Part shown: piece by piece, positions 1 through 8,752 of the stretch
How positions within the stretch are numbered: the stretch's first letter is position 1
Layout: each line of letters opens with the position of its first letter
Assembly (NCBI GenBank): GCA_002344205.1
Contig: DDSZ01000046.1
Coordinates: 126,719 to 190,718, forward strand
Source of the DNA: Opitutaceae bacterium UBA2377
GTDB taxonomy: Bacteria; Verrucomicrobiota; Verrucomicrobiia; Opitutales; Opitutaceae
Direction: 5' to 3'
Length of the DNA stretch: 64,000 bases
Position numbers and translations under genes: made by a program
Notes under the pieces: generated by a model
Told to the model about the DNA's origin: nothing
What the model saw: only the letters and a program-made list of their open reading frames with translations
The model's database searches: none

Positions 1-306
1 GCCCAAGCTCAGCTCATAAAGGCTGGTGCCGTTGTGAAAGAAGGAGCGCCGGACCAGGCCGATTTCCTCGAAGGCGGCAAGGCACCGGTAAACCGTCACC
101 AAATCGCAGGAGCCGGATGCGAGCTCGGCATGGATCTGCTCGATGCTCGTGGGGTGCGCGCGCTCAAGCATGGCCGTGAGAATGGCGATGCGTGGTTGCG
201 TGATGCGCAATCCGGCAGATTTCAGCTTGGCGCATGCCAGTTCGAGCAAGTTCACACCGTTGGTGGAATCGGCCAAAGGATGATTCGTTTGAGTGGAAGC
301 TATCAT
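1..306 (-). CDS. Fur-family transcriptional regulator (C-terminus outside window)
   Basis: The 102 visible residues form the winged-helix DNA-binding half of a Fur-family metal- or peroxide-responsive repressor. The motif GLRITQPRIAIL is followed by TSIEQIHAEL and the recognition-helix segment DLVTVYRCLAAFEEIGLV, all typical of Fur/Zur/PerR. The frame runs off the left edge at a codon boundary, so the metal-binding and dimerisation half is not visible, and the subtype (Fur, Zur, PerR, Mur) cannot be decided. The only ATG in frame near the 5' end is at 304-306. The gene diverges from the Minf_1886 gene, with a small inverted repeat between them that could be an operator. Confidence 0.88.
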   Translation of the reverse strand, partial: MIASTQTNHPLADSTNGVNLLELACAKLKSAGLRITQPRIAILTAMLERAHPTSIEQIHAELASGSCDLVTVYRCLAAFEEIGLVRRSFFHNGTSLYELSLG

Positions 307-376
307 GATTTTGTCACGATGGTGTAAACGCCCCATTTCTTTGCGAGGGAATAGTCGCGATTTGGTGGCAATTTGC

Positions 377-396
377 AGGTAGGTATGAATCTACCT
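377..396. promoter_or_regulatory. Inverted repeat in divergent promoter region
   Basis: The arms AGGTAG and CTACCT are separated by 8 bases in the gap between the divergent Fur-family gene and the Minf_1886-family gene. The surrounding 307-469 stretch is more AT-rich than the genes. The position suits an operator or a small hairpin in the leader, but the palindrome does not match the classic Fur box, so the role is inferred only from location. Confidence 0.35.
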
Positions 397-469
397 AGCA
401 GCTCGTAAGACGCGAAAATTTGAGAAGTTGCGGACGGGAAAATGCTGTGCTACCGAGAGCGTCTTACCC

Positions 470-910
470 ATGGAAGATCCCGATTTTGACGCAGTTGTCA
501 CCCTCATCATCAAAGAAGATCCCCGTTTCGACAAGCGGGCCTATAACTTCCTGAGGCTGGCGCTCGACCAAACGGTCAAAGAACTAAGAAAGAAGGACGC
601 CGGCCGGGCCGGTAAATCGTTCCATGTCACTGGGCCGGAGCTGCTTGAAGGGCTTCGCGTCTATGCCTTGGAGCAATACGGCCCACTGGCAAAAACGGTG
701 CTTAACGAGTGGGGGCTGAAGCGTTGCCGGGATTTTGGAGACATGGTCTTCAACCTGATCGACCACGGCATTTTCAGCAAATCCAGCAGTGACCAGCGGG
801 AGGATTTTTCGGATATCTATACATTCGAAGAGGCGTTTGTTCGGCCCTTCCAGCCCAAGCGTCGACAGCAGCAGGGGCCGGCGGCCGCCGGCTCGCTGAG
901 TCCGGCCTGA
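470..910 (+). CDS. Minf_1886 family protein
   Basis: This 146-residue soluble protein begins MEDPDFDAVV and carries RAYNFLRLALDQTV, the segment HVTGPELLEGLRVYALEQYG and then FGDMVFNLIDHGIF. This arrangement is characteristic of the Minf_1886 family, which is widespread in Verrucomicrobia and Planctomycetes and has no known function. An upstream TTG at 428 would add 14 residues, but the ATG at 470 gives the N-terminus usual for the family. The C-terminus (after about residue 125) is low-complexity, rich in Gln, Arg and Ala. The gene lies 29 bp ahead of the M16 peptidase and is probably cotranscribed with it. Confidence 0.85.
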   Translation: MEDPDFDAVVTLIIKEDPRFDKRAYNFLRLALDQTVKELRKKDAGRAGKSFHVTGPELLEGLRVYALEQYGPLAKTVLNEWGLKRCRDFGDMVFNLIDHGIFSKSSSDQREDFSDIYTFEEAFVRPFQPKRRQQQGPAAAGSLSPA

Positions 911-939
911 GTCACGTTCACCAAACCGCCTCTTCATTC

Positions 940-3498
940 ATGGCCAATCGCAGCTCGTCCCGGGCCGATCTGAAACTGCTCGAAAACTTCTGGCGCGAAC
1001 CGGTCCTGCGCTCGGTTCTGCCCAACGGATTGACCGTGCTGCTCAAGCCCGATGCCGGTGCGCCGGTCGCCTCGGTGCAGGTGTGGGTCAAGACCGGCAG
1101 CATCCATGAAGGCGAGCATCTGGGTGCAGGGCTTTCGCATTACCTTGAGCATCTCCTGTTCAAGGGCACGACCACGCGGGCGGGGCGCGAGATAGCCGCC
1201 ACCGTGCAGGCGCACGGCGGCGACATCAACGCCTACACGACCTTTGACCGCACGGTGTATTATATCGACCTGCCCGCCAAGGCCGTGGATGTCGCCATCG
1301 AGTTGCTCGCCGACATGGTGTTGCGCTCGACCCTGCCGGGCGAGGAGGTAATCCGGGAGAAGGATGTGATCCTACGCGAGATCGCGATGGGGCAGGACGA
1401 CCCGGACCAGCGGTTGGGCGAAGCCCTGTTCGAGACGGCTTTTCGCAACCATCCCTATCGTTATCCGATCATTGGTCACCGCGAAGTGTTTGCCGCGACC
1501 ACCCGGGAGGAGTTGCTGGCGTATTACCGGCAACGCTACGCTCCGAACAATCTGGTGGTCGTGGTTGCGGGGGACATTAATCCCGCGGCGACGGATGCTG
1601 TCATCCGGCGGCATTTTGGCGAAGAGCCCCGGCGGCGCTTGGCTCCGGTGCTGGTGCCGGCCGAATCGAGCCAATTGGCCGCGCGTGCCTTGCACCGTCA
1701 CGAGGAGGTCGAGGTTTCCCGGGTCGGACTGGCTTGGCCGATTCCGGGGCTGACGCATGCCGATGCCCCCGCTCTGGACGTATTGGCCACCGTGCTGGGG
1801 GCGGGGGACAGTTCGCTCTTGTGGCAGGAGATTCGCGAACGCTGCGGCTTGGTGCATTCGATTGATGCCACCAGCTGGAATCCCGGTGACCTGGGGTTGT
1901 TCTACATTTCGTTAACGTGCGAACCGGCCAAGCGCGAAGCAGCCACGGAGGCGGTGCTTGCCGCGCTCCAGCGCTGGTCCCGTCGCGGGCTGACCCCGGC
2001 AATGCTGCGCAAGGCGATGCGTCAGCTTATGGTGGGCGAAATCAATTCGCGCCGCACGATGTCAGGCCAAGCCTCACGGCTGGGTTTGGCCGAGGTGGTG
2101 GTGGGTGACCTGGATTATGGCCGGGCCTATTTCCGTCAGTTGACCGATTTGACGACCGCGGACCTGCGTCGCGCCATCACCGCATATTTGGTTCCGGATC
2201 GGCTCACCACGGTATCGCTCAATCCCAAACAAACCACTGCCGCAGGCCCGGTGCGCGCGGAAACAACCGGCAAGCTGGCGGATTTCGAGGAGATCCTCCT
2301 ACCCAACGGTGCGCGTATCCTGCTCCAGCCCCATCGCCGGCTGCCCAACCTTCACCTGCGCATCTCCTGCCTCGGTGGGGCGTTGCATGAATCGCCCGGC
2401 CGGCGCGGTGCCACGGCTCTGCTGGCCACGATGCTGACGAAGGATACCCGGCGGCGCTCCGCCGCGGCCGTTGCCCGGTTCATCGAGGAAGTGGGCGGCA
2501 CGTTTTCCGCCTTCGCCGGCAACAACAGCTTTGGCCTCGCCACCGAGGTGTTGTCGTCGGAAGCAGACCGCGCCCTGACGGTGTTGGCCGATGCCGTGCT
2601 CGAACCGGCTTTCCGCGCCGGCACTTTCAAAATCGAGCGTGAGGCCCAGCTTGCCGCCCTGCGGCTCGACAATGACGAAGTGGTCACGCGCGGCCGGAGG
2701 CTTTTGCGCCAAAAATTTTTCGGCCGGCATCCGCTGGCCGTCGAACCCCAAGGCGATGAAGCCGGGGTCGCCGCGCTGACCATTGCGGACCTCAAGGCGA
2801 TGCACGCCCGCCTGCTGGTGCCGGGCAACATTGTGCTCAGCGTGGCCGGAGATTTCGACCGGGCGAAACTGTTGCCCCGGTTGCGCGCTTTCCTTGGGCG
2901 GCTGCCGCGCGGAGGTGAGGTCGGCTCCACGGTTCGGTTCGAGCCGCCCCCGGCGGAAGATTTTCTTGAGATTCAGCCGAAGCAGCAGGCGGTGGTTTAC
3001 GAAGCTTATCCGGCCCCGGCCCTGCGGGCGCCTGATTTTTATGTCGGCGAGGTGGCCGACGAACTGTTCAGCGGCATGTCCTCGCGGCTGTTCGAGCGGG
3101 TGCGGGAAGAGAAGGGGCTCGCCTATTTTGTGCGTTCGGCGCGCGTCATCGGCACCGATGCCGGGATGTTCTATTTTCTCGCGGGCACGGCGCCAGGCAG
3201 CGAAGGGGCGGTGCAGGCGGAGATCACCGCGGAGATTGCGCGGTTGGCGGCCGGTCAGGTGGAGCCGGCCGAATTGCAGCGTTGTCAGGTGCGCCTGAAG
3301 GCGGGGCGCTTGATGAGCCTGCAGACCAACGCCGCCCGGGCTGCGCAAGCCGGCTTGAATGCGATCTACGGTCTTCCCCGGGACGAGTGGCAGAACTACG
3401 GCGCGCGCGTTGATGCGGTTACCGTGGCCGACTTGGCGCGATTTGCGCGTGAATACCTCCGGCCCGACCGGCGGGTGCGTTTGGTGGTCAGGCCGTGA
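940..3498 (+). CDS. M16 family zinc metallopeptidase, two-domain (pitrilysin/insulinase type)
   Basis: This is a large protein of 852 residues built from two M16 halves in tandem. The first half has the inverted zinc motif HYLEH at residues 67-71 and the downstream acidic segment VIREKDVILREIAM that supplies the distal Glu ligand. The second half, from about residue 450, lacks a clear HxxEH and should be the inactive partner domain that closes the chamber. No signal peptide is evident at the N-terminus (MANRSSSRADLKLLENFW), so it is probably cytoplasmic, or periplasmic by an unrecognised route. Family members degrade peptides. The stop codon overlaps the GTG start of the next gene (GTGA), which indicates translational coupling. 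Confidence 0.93.
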   Translation: MANRSSSRADLKLLENFWREPVLRSVLPNGLTVLLKPDAGAPVASVQVWVKTGSIHEGEHLGAGLSHYLEHLLFKGTTTRAGREIAATVQAHGGDINAYTTFDRTVYYIDLPAKAVDVAIELLADMVLRSTLPGEEVIREKDVILREIAMGQDDPDQRLGEALFETAFRNHPYRYPIIGHREVFAATTREELLAYYRQRYAPNNLVVVVAGDINPAATDAVIRRHFGEEPRRRLAPVLVPAESSQLAARALHRHEEVEVSRVGLAWPIPGLTHADAPALDVLATVLGAGDSSLLWQEIRERCGLVHSIDATSWNPGDLGLFYISLTCEPAKREAATEAVLAALQRWSRRGLTPAMLRKAMRQLMVGEINSRRTMSGQASRLGLAEVVVGDLDYGRAYFRQLTDLTTADLRRAITAYLVPDRLTTVSLNPKQTTAAGPVRAETTGKLADFEEILLPNGARILLQPHRRLPNLHLRISCLGGALHESPGRRGATALLATMLTKDTRRRSAAAVARFIEEVGGTFSAFAGNNSFGLATEVLSSEADRALTVLADAVLEPAFRAGTFKIEREAQLAALRLDNDEVVTRGRRLLRQKFFGRHPLAVEPQGDEAGVAALTIADLKAMHARLLVPGNIVLSVAGDFDRAKLLPRLRAFLGRLPRGGEVGSTVRFEPPPAEDFLEIQPKQQAVVYEAYPAPALRAPDFYVGEVADELFSGMSSRLFERVREEKGLAYFVRSARVIGTDAGMFYFLAGTAPGSEGAVQAEITAEIARLAAGQVEPAELQRCQVRLKAGRLMSLQTNAARAAQAGLNAIYGLPRDEWQNYGARVDAVTVADLARFAREYLRPDRRVRLVVRP

Positions 3499-4289
3499 AC
3501 ACGCTCGACGCACTGTTCCCGGCGGAAGATTTCCGTTTTCAACTCGGGTTGCAGCGCGGGGATCCGGCGGAGTTTTTCAGGCCCAAGGACGATTCGGGCC
3601 GGCTGCTTGGTGAGCGCCGCCGCTGGTTGGCCGAAGCGCCGGAGCGCTACGCCGCGCTGCGACCGGGGCATGCGCGACTGCTTGATGCTACCGGGGACTT
3701 GCTGACCGCCAGGGGTCTATCCGGGCCAAAGCCGCCGCGGACGCTTTCGGGATTGGGTGCCGCCATCGAACCGGATTTGTTGTGGCTGGCCGCAGACGAG
3801 AGCGGAGTCTTCCGGCTGGTTGGCGGCGTGCTTTGTTTTCCCACGGGCTGGGCGCTGGAGGAGAAGATCGGCCAACCGATGGAGTTTATCCATGGGCCGG
3901 TGCCGGGCCTCAATGCGGGGCTGGGCTCGCAGATCGGGCAGTTTCTCGCCCGGATGAAACCTGACGCTGCCTATTTGCGACACAACTGGGGTTTGGCGGC
4001 CACGGCCGAGTTGAATCTTCATCCTTCCCTCTGCCGACCGCGGCCATCGCTGCCGCTGGACCCGGCCTGCCTGTGGTTGCGGGTGGAGCATCAGCTCCTT
4101 TTGGCCCTGCCGGGCGGTGGGGTGCTGTTTGCCATTCGCATCGAGCTAATGGAAATCGCTGCGGTTCATAATCATGCCACGGCAGCCCACGGGCTGAGCC
4201 GGGCTTTGCGCAGTATGCCGGAGGCGGTGGCGGCTTACAAAGGCATTGCCGAAATCCGGTTGGAACTGGCCGATTGGCTGGTGGCGTGA
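3495..4289 (+). CDS. DUF3445 / haem-dependent oxidative N-demethylase family protein
   Basis: The 264-residue protein matches the DUF3445 pattern. It has an N-terminal FRFQLGL and WLAEAPERYAAL region, a central GVLCFPTGW followed by FIHGPVPGLN, then NWGL, and a C-terminal WLRVEHQLLLALPGGGVLFAIR. Members include haem-dependent oxidative N-demethylases acting on small methylamine-type substrates, but the substrate here cannot be read from sequence. Translation starts at a GTG that overlaps the preceding stop by 4 bp, so it forms an operon with the M16 peptidase. No signal peptide is seen. Confidence 0.82.
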   Translation: MNTLDALFPAEDFRFQLGLQRGDPAEFFRPKDDSGRLLGERRRWLAEAPERYAALRPGHARLLDATGDLLTARGLSGPKPPRTLSGLGAAIEPDLLWLAADESGVFRLVGGVLCFPTGWALEEKIGQPMEFIHGPVPGLNAGLGSQIGQFLARMKPDAAYLRHNWGLAATAELNLHPSLCRPRPSLPLDPACLWLRVEHQLLLALPGGGVLFAIRIELMEIAAVHNHATAAHGLSRALRSMPEAVAAYKGIAEIRLELADWLVA

Positions 4290-4340
4290 CGGCCGGTTGC
4301 TCTTGCCCGGCCCGCGGGCAGCGGTCAGAATCGTCACGTT

Positions 4341-4697
4341 ATGAAAAAGTTAACCCTAAAACTGATAGGCATGCTGGCGGCCCTCTCGCTGGCATTTGTT
4401 GTCACCGGTTACAGTGGTGAATCCAGCGACTCCAAGGCTCCTTCCAAGGAGGCGCTGAAGAAGTATGACAAAGATGGCGACGGCAAGTTGAGCGAAGAAG
4501 AGCAGGCAGCGCGGAAGGCCGACATTGCGGCCAAAGCGGCTGCAACCCGCAAAGCCAACGTGGACAAGTATGATACGGATGGCGACGGCAAGCTCAGCAA
4601 GGAGGAGCGCGAGGCCAAGAAAGCGGCTGAAGCCGCCGAAAAGGCCGAGAAGAAAGCCGAACGGGAAGCCAAGAAGGCGGAAAAGAAGTCCAAGTAG
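4341..4697 (+). CDS. Secreted EF-hand protein with Lys/Ala-rich C-terminal tail
   Basis: This is a 118-residue exported protein. A hydrophobic signal segment (KLIGMLAALSLAFVV) is followed by two EF-hand calcium loops, DKDGDGKLSEEE and DTDGDGKLSKEE, separated by an Ala/Lys-rich helix. The last 30 residues are an almost pure KKAEKAEK-type charged helix. The signal ends VVTGYSGES, where a lipoprotein would have a Cys; here the codon is TAC, so it is predicted to be periplasmic rather than lipidated. It has its own downstream terminator. A calcium-binding or polyanion-binding role is an inference. Confidence 0.8.
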   Translation: MKKLTLKLIGMLAALSLAFVVTGYSGESSDSKAPSKEALKKYDKDGDGKLSEEEQAARKADIAAKAAATRKANVDKYDTDGDGKLSKEEREAKKAAEAAEKAEKKAEREAKKAEKKSK

Positions 4698-4723
4698 ACT
4701 AGCCGCCGGTCTTGTTACAAATG

Positions 4724-4753
4724 AACCCCGGTCAACCACCACCGGGGTTTTTT
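4724..4753 (+). terminator. Rho-independent terminator of EF-hand gene
   Basis: A 9-bp stem AACCCCGGT / ACCGGGGTT with an 8-base loop runs directly into six T residues. It starts 27 bp after the EF-hand stop codon. The last T bases abut the stop codon of nadK, which is transcribed from the other side, so the structure separates convergent units. Confidence 0.88.
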
Positions 4754-5604
4754 CATGCCCGGTTTTTGGGCGACTCGACGGCGGCTCCGCTCCACTTGAG
4801 CTTGGTGCGCACCACGGCGAAGTGCGAGTAGTCCGGTCGCTGCACCAGGGGCAGCGTGCGCTTGGAGATGGAGATTTCGATGGGCGAGCCCACGCCGACC
4901 TTGAGGTTGCGCTGTCCGTCCATGGCGACGAGCAGTTGCGAGCCTTCCGAGCGGTTGCAGACCCGCAGCCGGGTGCCTTGGCGGAAGATGATGGATCGGT
5001 TGCTCAGCGTGTGCGGGCAGATGGGGGTCATCGCGATGACCTCCGCGCCGGGATGGATCAGCGGGCCCCCGGCGGAAAGATTATAGGCGGTGGAGCCCGT
5101 GGGGGTGGAGAAAATCAAGCCGTCGCAATAGTATTCCGTGACCAGTTCGTCGTCGGCGAAAACCTCCAAACGGACGAGACGGGAATTCACCGCATCCTTG
5201 ATCAGCACGTCGTTGAGGGCGAGGTCGTGGGAGCCGGGGCCCGTCGAGCAATCGAGCATGGAGCGGTGGGCAATCCGATATTCGCCCTGCAGCAATTCCG
5301 CGAAATGGGCCCGGGCTTCTTCCGCCGAAAAGGTGGTGAGGAAGCCGAGGCTGCCCCGGTTGATACCGATGATCGGCACCTGGGAGCGGACGGATTCGCG
5401 CGCGACGCCGAGCAGCGTGCCATCGCCGCCGATGACGCAGCAGGCATCGCAGCCCCGCAGGTAGCCGGCGGGGAGCGGGAAGCGGCTGGTGGATTTCACG
5501 CCGAGGCCGCCGCGGCGGGCGGTGGCCATGAGTTCGCGGGCCAGCGCGGCGGCGCCGGCCTTCTCTTCGTTGATGACGAAGGCGAGTTTGCGGAGTGGCT
5601 TCAT
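4753..5604 (-). CDS. nadK: NAD kinase
   Basis: The product is 283 residues and phosphorylates NAD to NADP. It carries the signature GGDGT (in CCVIGGDGTLLG), GINRGSLGFLTTF, the substrate-binding LALNDVLI (ND in place of the commoner NE), and DGLIFSTPTGSTAYNLSAGG. Those motifs define the family and place the start at the ATG at 5602-5604 (MKPLRKLAFVINEEK); longer in-frame extensions are unrelated in composition. It lies 40 bp downstream of tlyA on the same strand, a common pairing in bacteria. Confidence 0.96.
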   Translation of the reverse strand: MKPLRKLAFVINEEKAGAAALARELMATARRGGLGVKSTSRFPLPAGYLRGCDACCVIGGDGTLLGVARESVRSQVPIIGINRGSLGFLTTFSAEEARAHFAELLQGEYRIAHRSMLDCSTGPGSHDLALNDVLIKDAVNSRLVRLEVFADDELVTEYYCDGLIFSTPTGSTAYNLSAGGPLIHPGAEVIAMTPICPHTLSNRSIIFRQGTRLRVCNRSEGSQLLVAMDGQRNLKVGVGSPIEISISKRTLPLVQRPDYSHFAVVRTKLKWSGAAVESPKNRA

Positions 5605-5644
5605 GCGGTGGGGAAGGTCGCCCGAAACGCCGGTTTCCGCCAGT

Positions 5645-6397
5645 TCATTCTGCCTTGGCCAAGACCAGCAGGAACTCGCGGTTGCCATCCGCGCCGGTGA
5701 TGGGCGAATCCATGTGCCCGACCAGCCGGGCGCCGCGCAGCCCGGTGAGGGCGAAATCACGCACACCGGCGAGCGTTGCCTCCTGCACGGCGGCATCACG
5801 GATGACGCCGCGTCCTTTGTCCGCCTCGGTCTTGCCGGCTTCGAATTGCGGCTTCACCAGCGCGATGAGCCTGCCGCCGGTGCGCAACAGCGGCCAGACG
5901 GCCGGCAGCACGGACTTCAGGGAGATGAAGGAAAGATCCATGACGATCACATCGAAATCGGGCCGGGGCAGCGCGGCGGCGTTGAGGTGGCGGGCGTTGA
6001 TCTTTTCCAGATTGGTCACGCGGGGATCGGCCCGGAGCTTCGCGTGAAGCTGGGCGCGACCGACATCCACGCAAACCACGTCCGCGGCACCGGCCTGCAG
6101 GGCGCAGTCGGTGAAGCCACCGGTCGAGGCGCCGACGTCGAGCACGTGTGCGCCGCGCAGGTCGAGGGCGAAGCGTTCCAGCGCGGCGGTCAGTTTTTCA
6201 CCGCCGCGGCTGACGAAACGCGGCGGTTGCTCAACGGTGAGCTCGAGGTCGGAGGGGAACTCGCGGCCGGGCTTGTCGAGCCGGGCGGTGCCGTGCAGGA
6301 CGCGGCCGGACATGATGAGCGCCTTGGCCTGGGCGCGGCTGTCCGCGAGTCCGCGGGCCACCAGCAGCTCGTCGAGGCGGAGTTTGGCGACCGACAT
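5645..6397 (-). CDS. tlyA: TlyA family rRNA 2'-O-methyltransferase / haemolysin-like protein
   Basis: This 250-residue protein has an N-terminal S4 RNA-binding domain ([19 protein letters not shown], then LIMSGRVL) fused to an FtsJ-type Rossmann methyltransferase. The SAM site is [16 protein letters not shown], followed by [10 protein letters not shown] and LVKPQFEAG. TlyA enzymes 2'-O-methylate cytidines in 16S and 23S rRNA. The ATG at 6395-6397 gives the standard N-terminus. It is 7 bp downstream of the SGNH hydrolase gene and ahead of nadK, so the three are probably one transcript. Confidence 0.94.
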   Translation of the reverse strand: MSVAKLRLDELLVARGLADSRAQAKALIMSGRVLHGTARLDKPGREFPSDLELTVEQPPRFVSRGGEKLTAALERFALDLRGAHVLDVGASTGGFTDCALQAGAADVVCVDVGRAQLHAKLRADPRVTNLEKINARHLNAAALPRPDFDVIVMDLSFISLKSVLPAVWPLLRTGGRLIALVKPQFEAGKTEADKGRGVIRDAAVQEATLAGVRDFALTGLRGARLVGHMDSPITGADGNREFLLVLAKAE

Positions 6398-6404
6398 GGG
6401 CGGG

Positions 6405-7052
6405 TCAGATCTGCGCCCCGACGGCCTGCATGAAGGCCCGGGCGATGACGGCGTGGCCGATGATGTTGGGGTGCACGCGGTCCCAAGCGATGGCGTTGGC
6501 GTGCAGATGTTGCAGCACGGGCTCGAAAGCGGCCTGGGTGTCGATGAACAGTGCGTCGTGGCGGGCGGCGACTTTTTTGACGAGGGCGCCGTATTCATCC
6601 ATCCGGGCGCGCATCGCATCGGCGCGGTTGGGCTCGATGTAGAACGGTGCCATCATGATCAATCCCTTGAGCTTGGGGCGGGTTTTGCGCGCGAGTTCGT
6701 TGAGCGTCTTTTCATAGACCGCCGGTGAAACGTGAATCTCGGTCTGCCGCGGGAGATCGAACTGCCGCCACACGTCGTTGACGCCGATCATGATCGCGAG
6801 CCAGTCGGGCTTGAGGTCGAGCACATCGGTTTGCCAGCGGGCCTTGAGGTCGAGCACGGTGTTGCCCGAGGTGCCCATGTTGACGAGCCGCAGGCCGTGC
6901 CCGGGATAAGCGGCCGTGAAAAATCCCTCAAGGAGCGACACGTAGCTTTTGCCGACCGCGCCAAACAGGCCTTCGCCGACGGGGCGGGCGCGTTCGCAAT
7001 CGGTGATCGAGTCGCCGATGAAGACGAGTTTGCTGTGCGGGGCGATTTTCAT
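6405..7052 (-). CDS. SGNH/GDSL hydrolase family protein
   Basis: The 215-residue protein has the block I nucleophile motif FIGDSIT (Ser in GDS), the oxyanion Gly/Asn segments MGTSGN and GVNDVW, and the block V catalytic pair in [10 protein letters not shown]. These are the four SGNH hydrolase blocks in order. No signal peptide is present, which suggests a cytoplasmic esterase or acyl-hydrolase, possibly acting on acylated sugars; the substrate is unknown. It lies 53 bp downstream of the phytanoyl-CoA dioxygenase-like gene. Confidence 0.9.
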   Translation of the reverse strand: MKIAPHSKLVFIGDSITDCERARPVGEGLFGAVGKSYVSLLEGFFTAAYPGHGLRLVNMGTSGNTVLDLKARWQTDVLDLKPDWLAIMIGVNDVWRQFDLPRQTEIHVSPAVYEKTLNELARKTRPKLKGLIMMAPFYIEPNRADAMRARMDEYGALVKKVAARHDALFIDTQAAFEPVLQHLHANAIAWDRVHPNIIGHAVIARAFMQAVGAQI

Positions 7053-7105
7053 ACGCCCGGCAGCGTAGGGATGGGCGCCGGCTTGGCCAGCCGATCGTTG
7101 CCGGA

Positions 7106-7903
7106 TCAGTTTGCGACCAGCGGAAACAGCTCACCGTCGAGTTTTTGCCCGGGCGAGAGTTTGAGCGGGTCGGTGACGGGGTGCGGCGCCGGCGCGTAGG
7201 TCGTGCCGTCGGGCATGTAGATGATGGCGATGGCCTCGCGCATGCCGTCGGAGCGGTTGGGGCCGGCGTAGTGGAAGGTCATGCCGTTGTGGACGGTGCA
7301 GGAGCCGGCCTTGAGTTCACAGGTGACGGGCTTGATGCCCTTGGTCTGCGGGGCCACGGCGTAAAGATCCTGCGGGTCGGCGAGGTTAACCGGCGCGATG
7401 TCCAGATGCTTCTGCGTGCCGGGTAGGAAGGACATGCAGCCGTTGTGGATGGTGGCATCACGCAGCGCGATCCAGATGGTGAGCTGGTGCATCTTCTGTT
7501 GGTGCGGCCAGTATGGCGTGTCCTGATGCCACGGGGTCTTGGCCCCGGTGTGCGGCTCTTTGAAGAGGGCATGGTCGTGCCACAACCGCACGCTGAGACC
7601 GCTCAGGCGGGCGGCGATGCGGCCCAGGCGCGGGTCGAGCACAAAGGGTTTCACGGCCGGGTGACGGGGCCAGAGGTTTACACACTGGATGAAAATCTGC
7701 TCGTAGCTGCTCTTTTGCCGGTTGGGGTCCTGCGTGGCGGTGTCCTGTTTCACGGCGTCATTCACGGCGTTGCGAAAGGCCTCGAGTTGGTCGCCGGTGA
7801 TGACGTCGTTGAGCTGTATGTAACCGTCGCGTTGGTAGGCGGCGATCTGCTGCGGGGTGAGGGGGTAATCGTCCTGCATGAAAGTTTGGGTGGAGCTGAA
7901 CAA
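7106..7903 (-). CDS. Phytanoyl-CoA dioxygenase (PhyH) family protein
   Basis: This 265-residue Fe(II)/2-oxoglutarate oxygenase of the PhyH family has the iron-binding HxD in PWHQDTPYW and the distal His in TFHYAGPNRS, the latter followed by the REAIAIIYMPDG strand that normally holds the 2-oxoglutarate Arg. The N-terminus LTPQQIAAYQRDGYIQL is the usual family opening. A second possible start (MQDDYPLTP) lies 24 bp inside. Bacterial relatives hydroxylate diverse small molecules, so the substrate is not predictable. It stands between an SGNH hydrolase and a DNA glycosylase gene. Confidence 0.9.
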   Translation of the reverse strand: MFSSTQTFMQDDYPLTPQQIAAYQRDGYIQLNDVITGDQLEAFRNAVNDAVKQDTATQDPNRQKSSYEQIFIQCVNLWPRHPAVKPFVLDPRLGRIAARLSGLSVRLWHDHALFKEPHTGAKTPWHQDTPYWPHQQKMHQLTIWIALRDATIHNGCMSFLPGTQKHLDIAPVNLADPQDLYAVAPQTKGIKPVTCELKAGSCTVHNGMTFHYAGPNRSDGMREAIAIIYMPDGTTYAPAPHPVTDPLKLSPGQKLDGELFPLVAN

Positions 7904-7924
7904 GTGAACTTAAGCGGGAAGACG

Positions 7925-8749
7925 TCAAAGTTTTTGCCGTCCGGGCGACCAGCAGGTGGTGCGTCCGCCGATCTCCTCGCGTATGAGCGGGGCACGCGTG
8001 CGCGGGCAGCGTCCACCGTCCTCCCAGCGATGGTTGAAGAGCCAGGAATCTGGAATGTGGACATTCAGGTCGGGCGGCAGCTTGCCGCCGACACCCGCGA
8101 TGGTGCGGAGCGCGAGCCGGCAGACCTGGCGGCATTCGCGCCAGAGGGTGCGTGTTTCCGGCGGCGAGAGCGAACCGGCGGCGCGGCGGGGATGGATGGC
8201 CGCGCGCCACAGGATTTCATCGGCCATCCAGTTGCCGATGCCGGGGAAGCGCTCCTGCATCAGCAACACGGCCTTGATGGGGGCGCGGGCGCGGCGCTGC
8301 AGGAAGACGGCGACGGCCCCGGTGGTGAACTCCAGCGAAAGGACGGCCGGGGCGATCTGCGTCCACCAGTCCGGTGCGGTTTTGCCGAGGTGAAACTGGA
8401 TGCGGCCAAACATGCGTGGATCGGTGAAGACCAGGGTGTGCCGGCGGGTGTGCAGCGCGAGGTGGTCGTGTTTTTGCGGCAGATAGTCGGCCGGTTGCAC
8501 CGACAACTCGCCGCTCATGCCGAGATGGATGCCGAGCCAGACATCGCCGCTGAAGCGGAAAAGCATTTGCTTGGCGGCGGCTTCTGAGCTGAGGAATTTG
8601 GCGCCGGTCAGGGCGCGTTTGAATACCGGCGCCGGGATGCCGCGGAAGAGTTTTTTGCCGTCGTGGGCGTGGGTTGCCGTGATGGTCTGTCCCTTGGCGG
8701 CAAGGTGCCAGCGTTTGCGGTAGAATTCAGCCTCGGCGAGTTCGGGCAT
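7925..8749 (-). CDS. Fpg/Nei-family DNA glycosylase with degenerate zinc finger
   Basis: The 274-residue protein starts MPELAEAEFY, keeping the catalytic Pro2-Glu3, and has the helix-two-turn-helix segment (FPGIGNWMADEILWRAAIHP) that contacts damaged DNA. Family enzymes excise oxidised bases and cut the abasic site. The C-terminal finger is unusual: where Fpg has two CxxC pairs this protein has CPRT at 248-251 and TTCWSPGRQ at 264-272, so at most one canonical Cys remains, although the beta-hairpin GGRTT is kept. It therefore resembles zincless-finger members of the superfamily. It is 3 bp downstream of the gmhB-like gene, in the same transcript. Confidence 0.88.
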   Translation of the reverse strand: MPELAEAEFYRKRWHLAAKGQTITATHAHDGKKLFRGIPAPVFKRALTGAKFLSSEAAAKQMLFRFSGDVWLGIHLGMSGELSVQPADYLPQKHDHLALHTRRHTLVFTDPRMFGRIQFHLGKTAPDWWTQIAPAVLSLEFTTGAVAVFLQRRARAPIKAVLLMQERFPGIGNWMADEILWRAAIHPRRAAGSLSPPETRTLWRECRQVCRLALRTIAGVGGKLPPDLNVHIPDSWLFNHRWEDGGRCPRTRAPLIREEIGGRTTCWSPGRQKL

Positions 8750-8752
8750 TGG

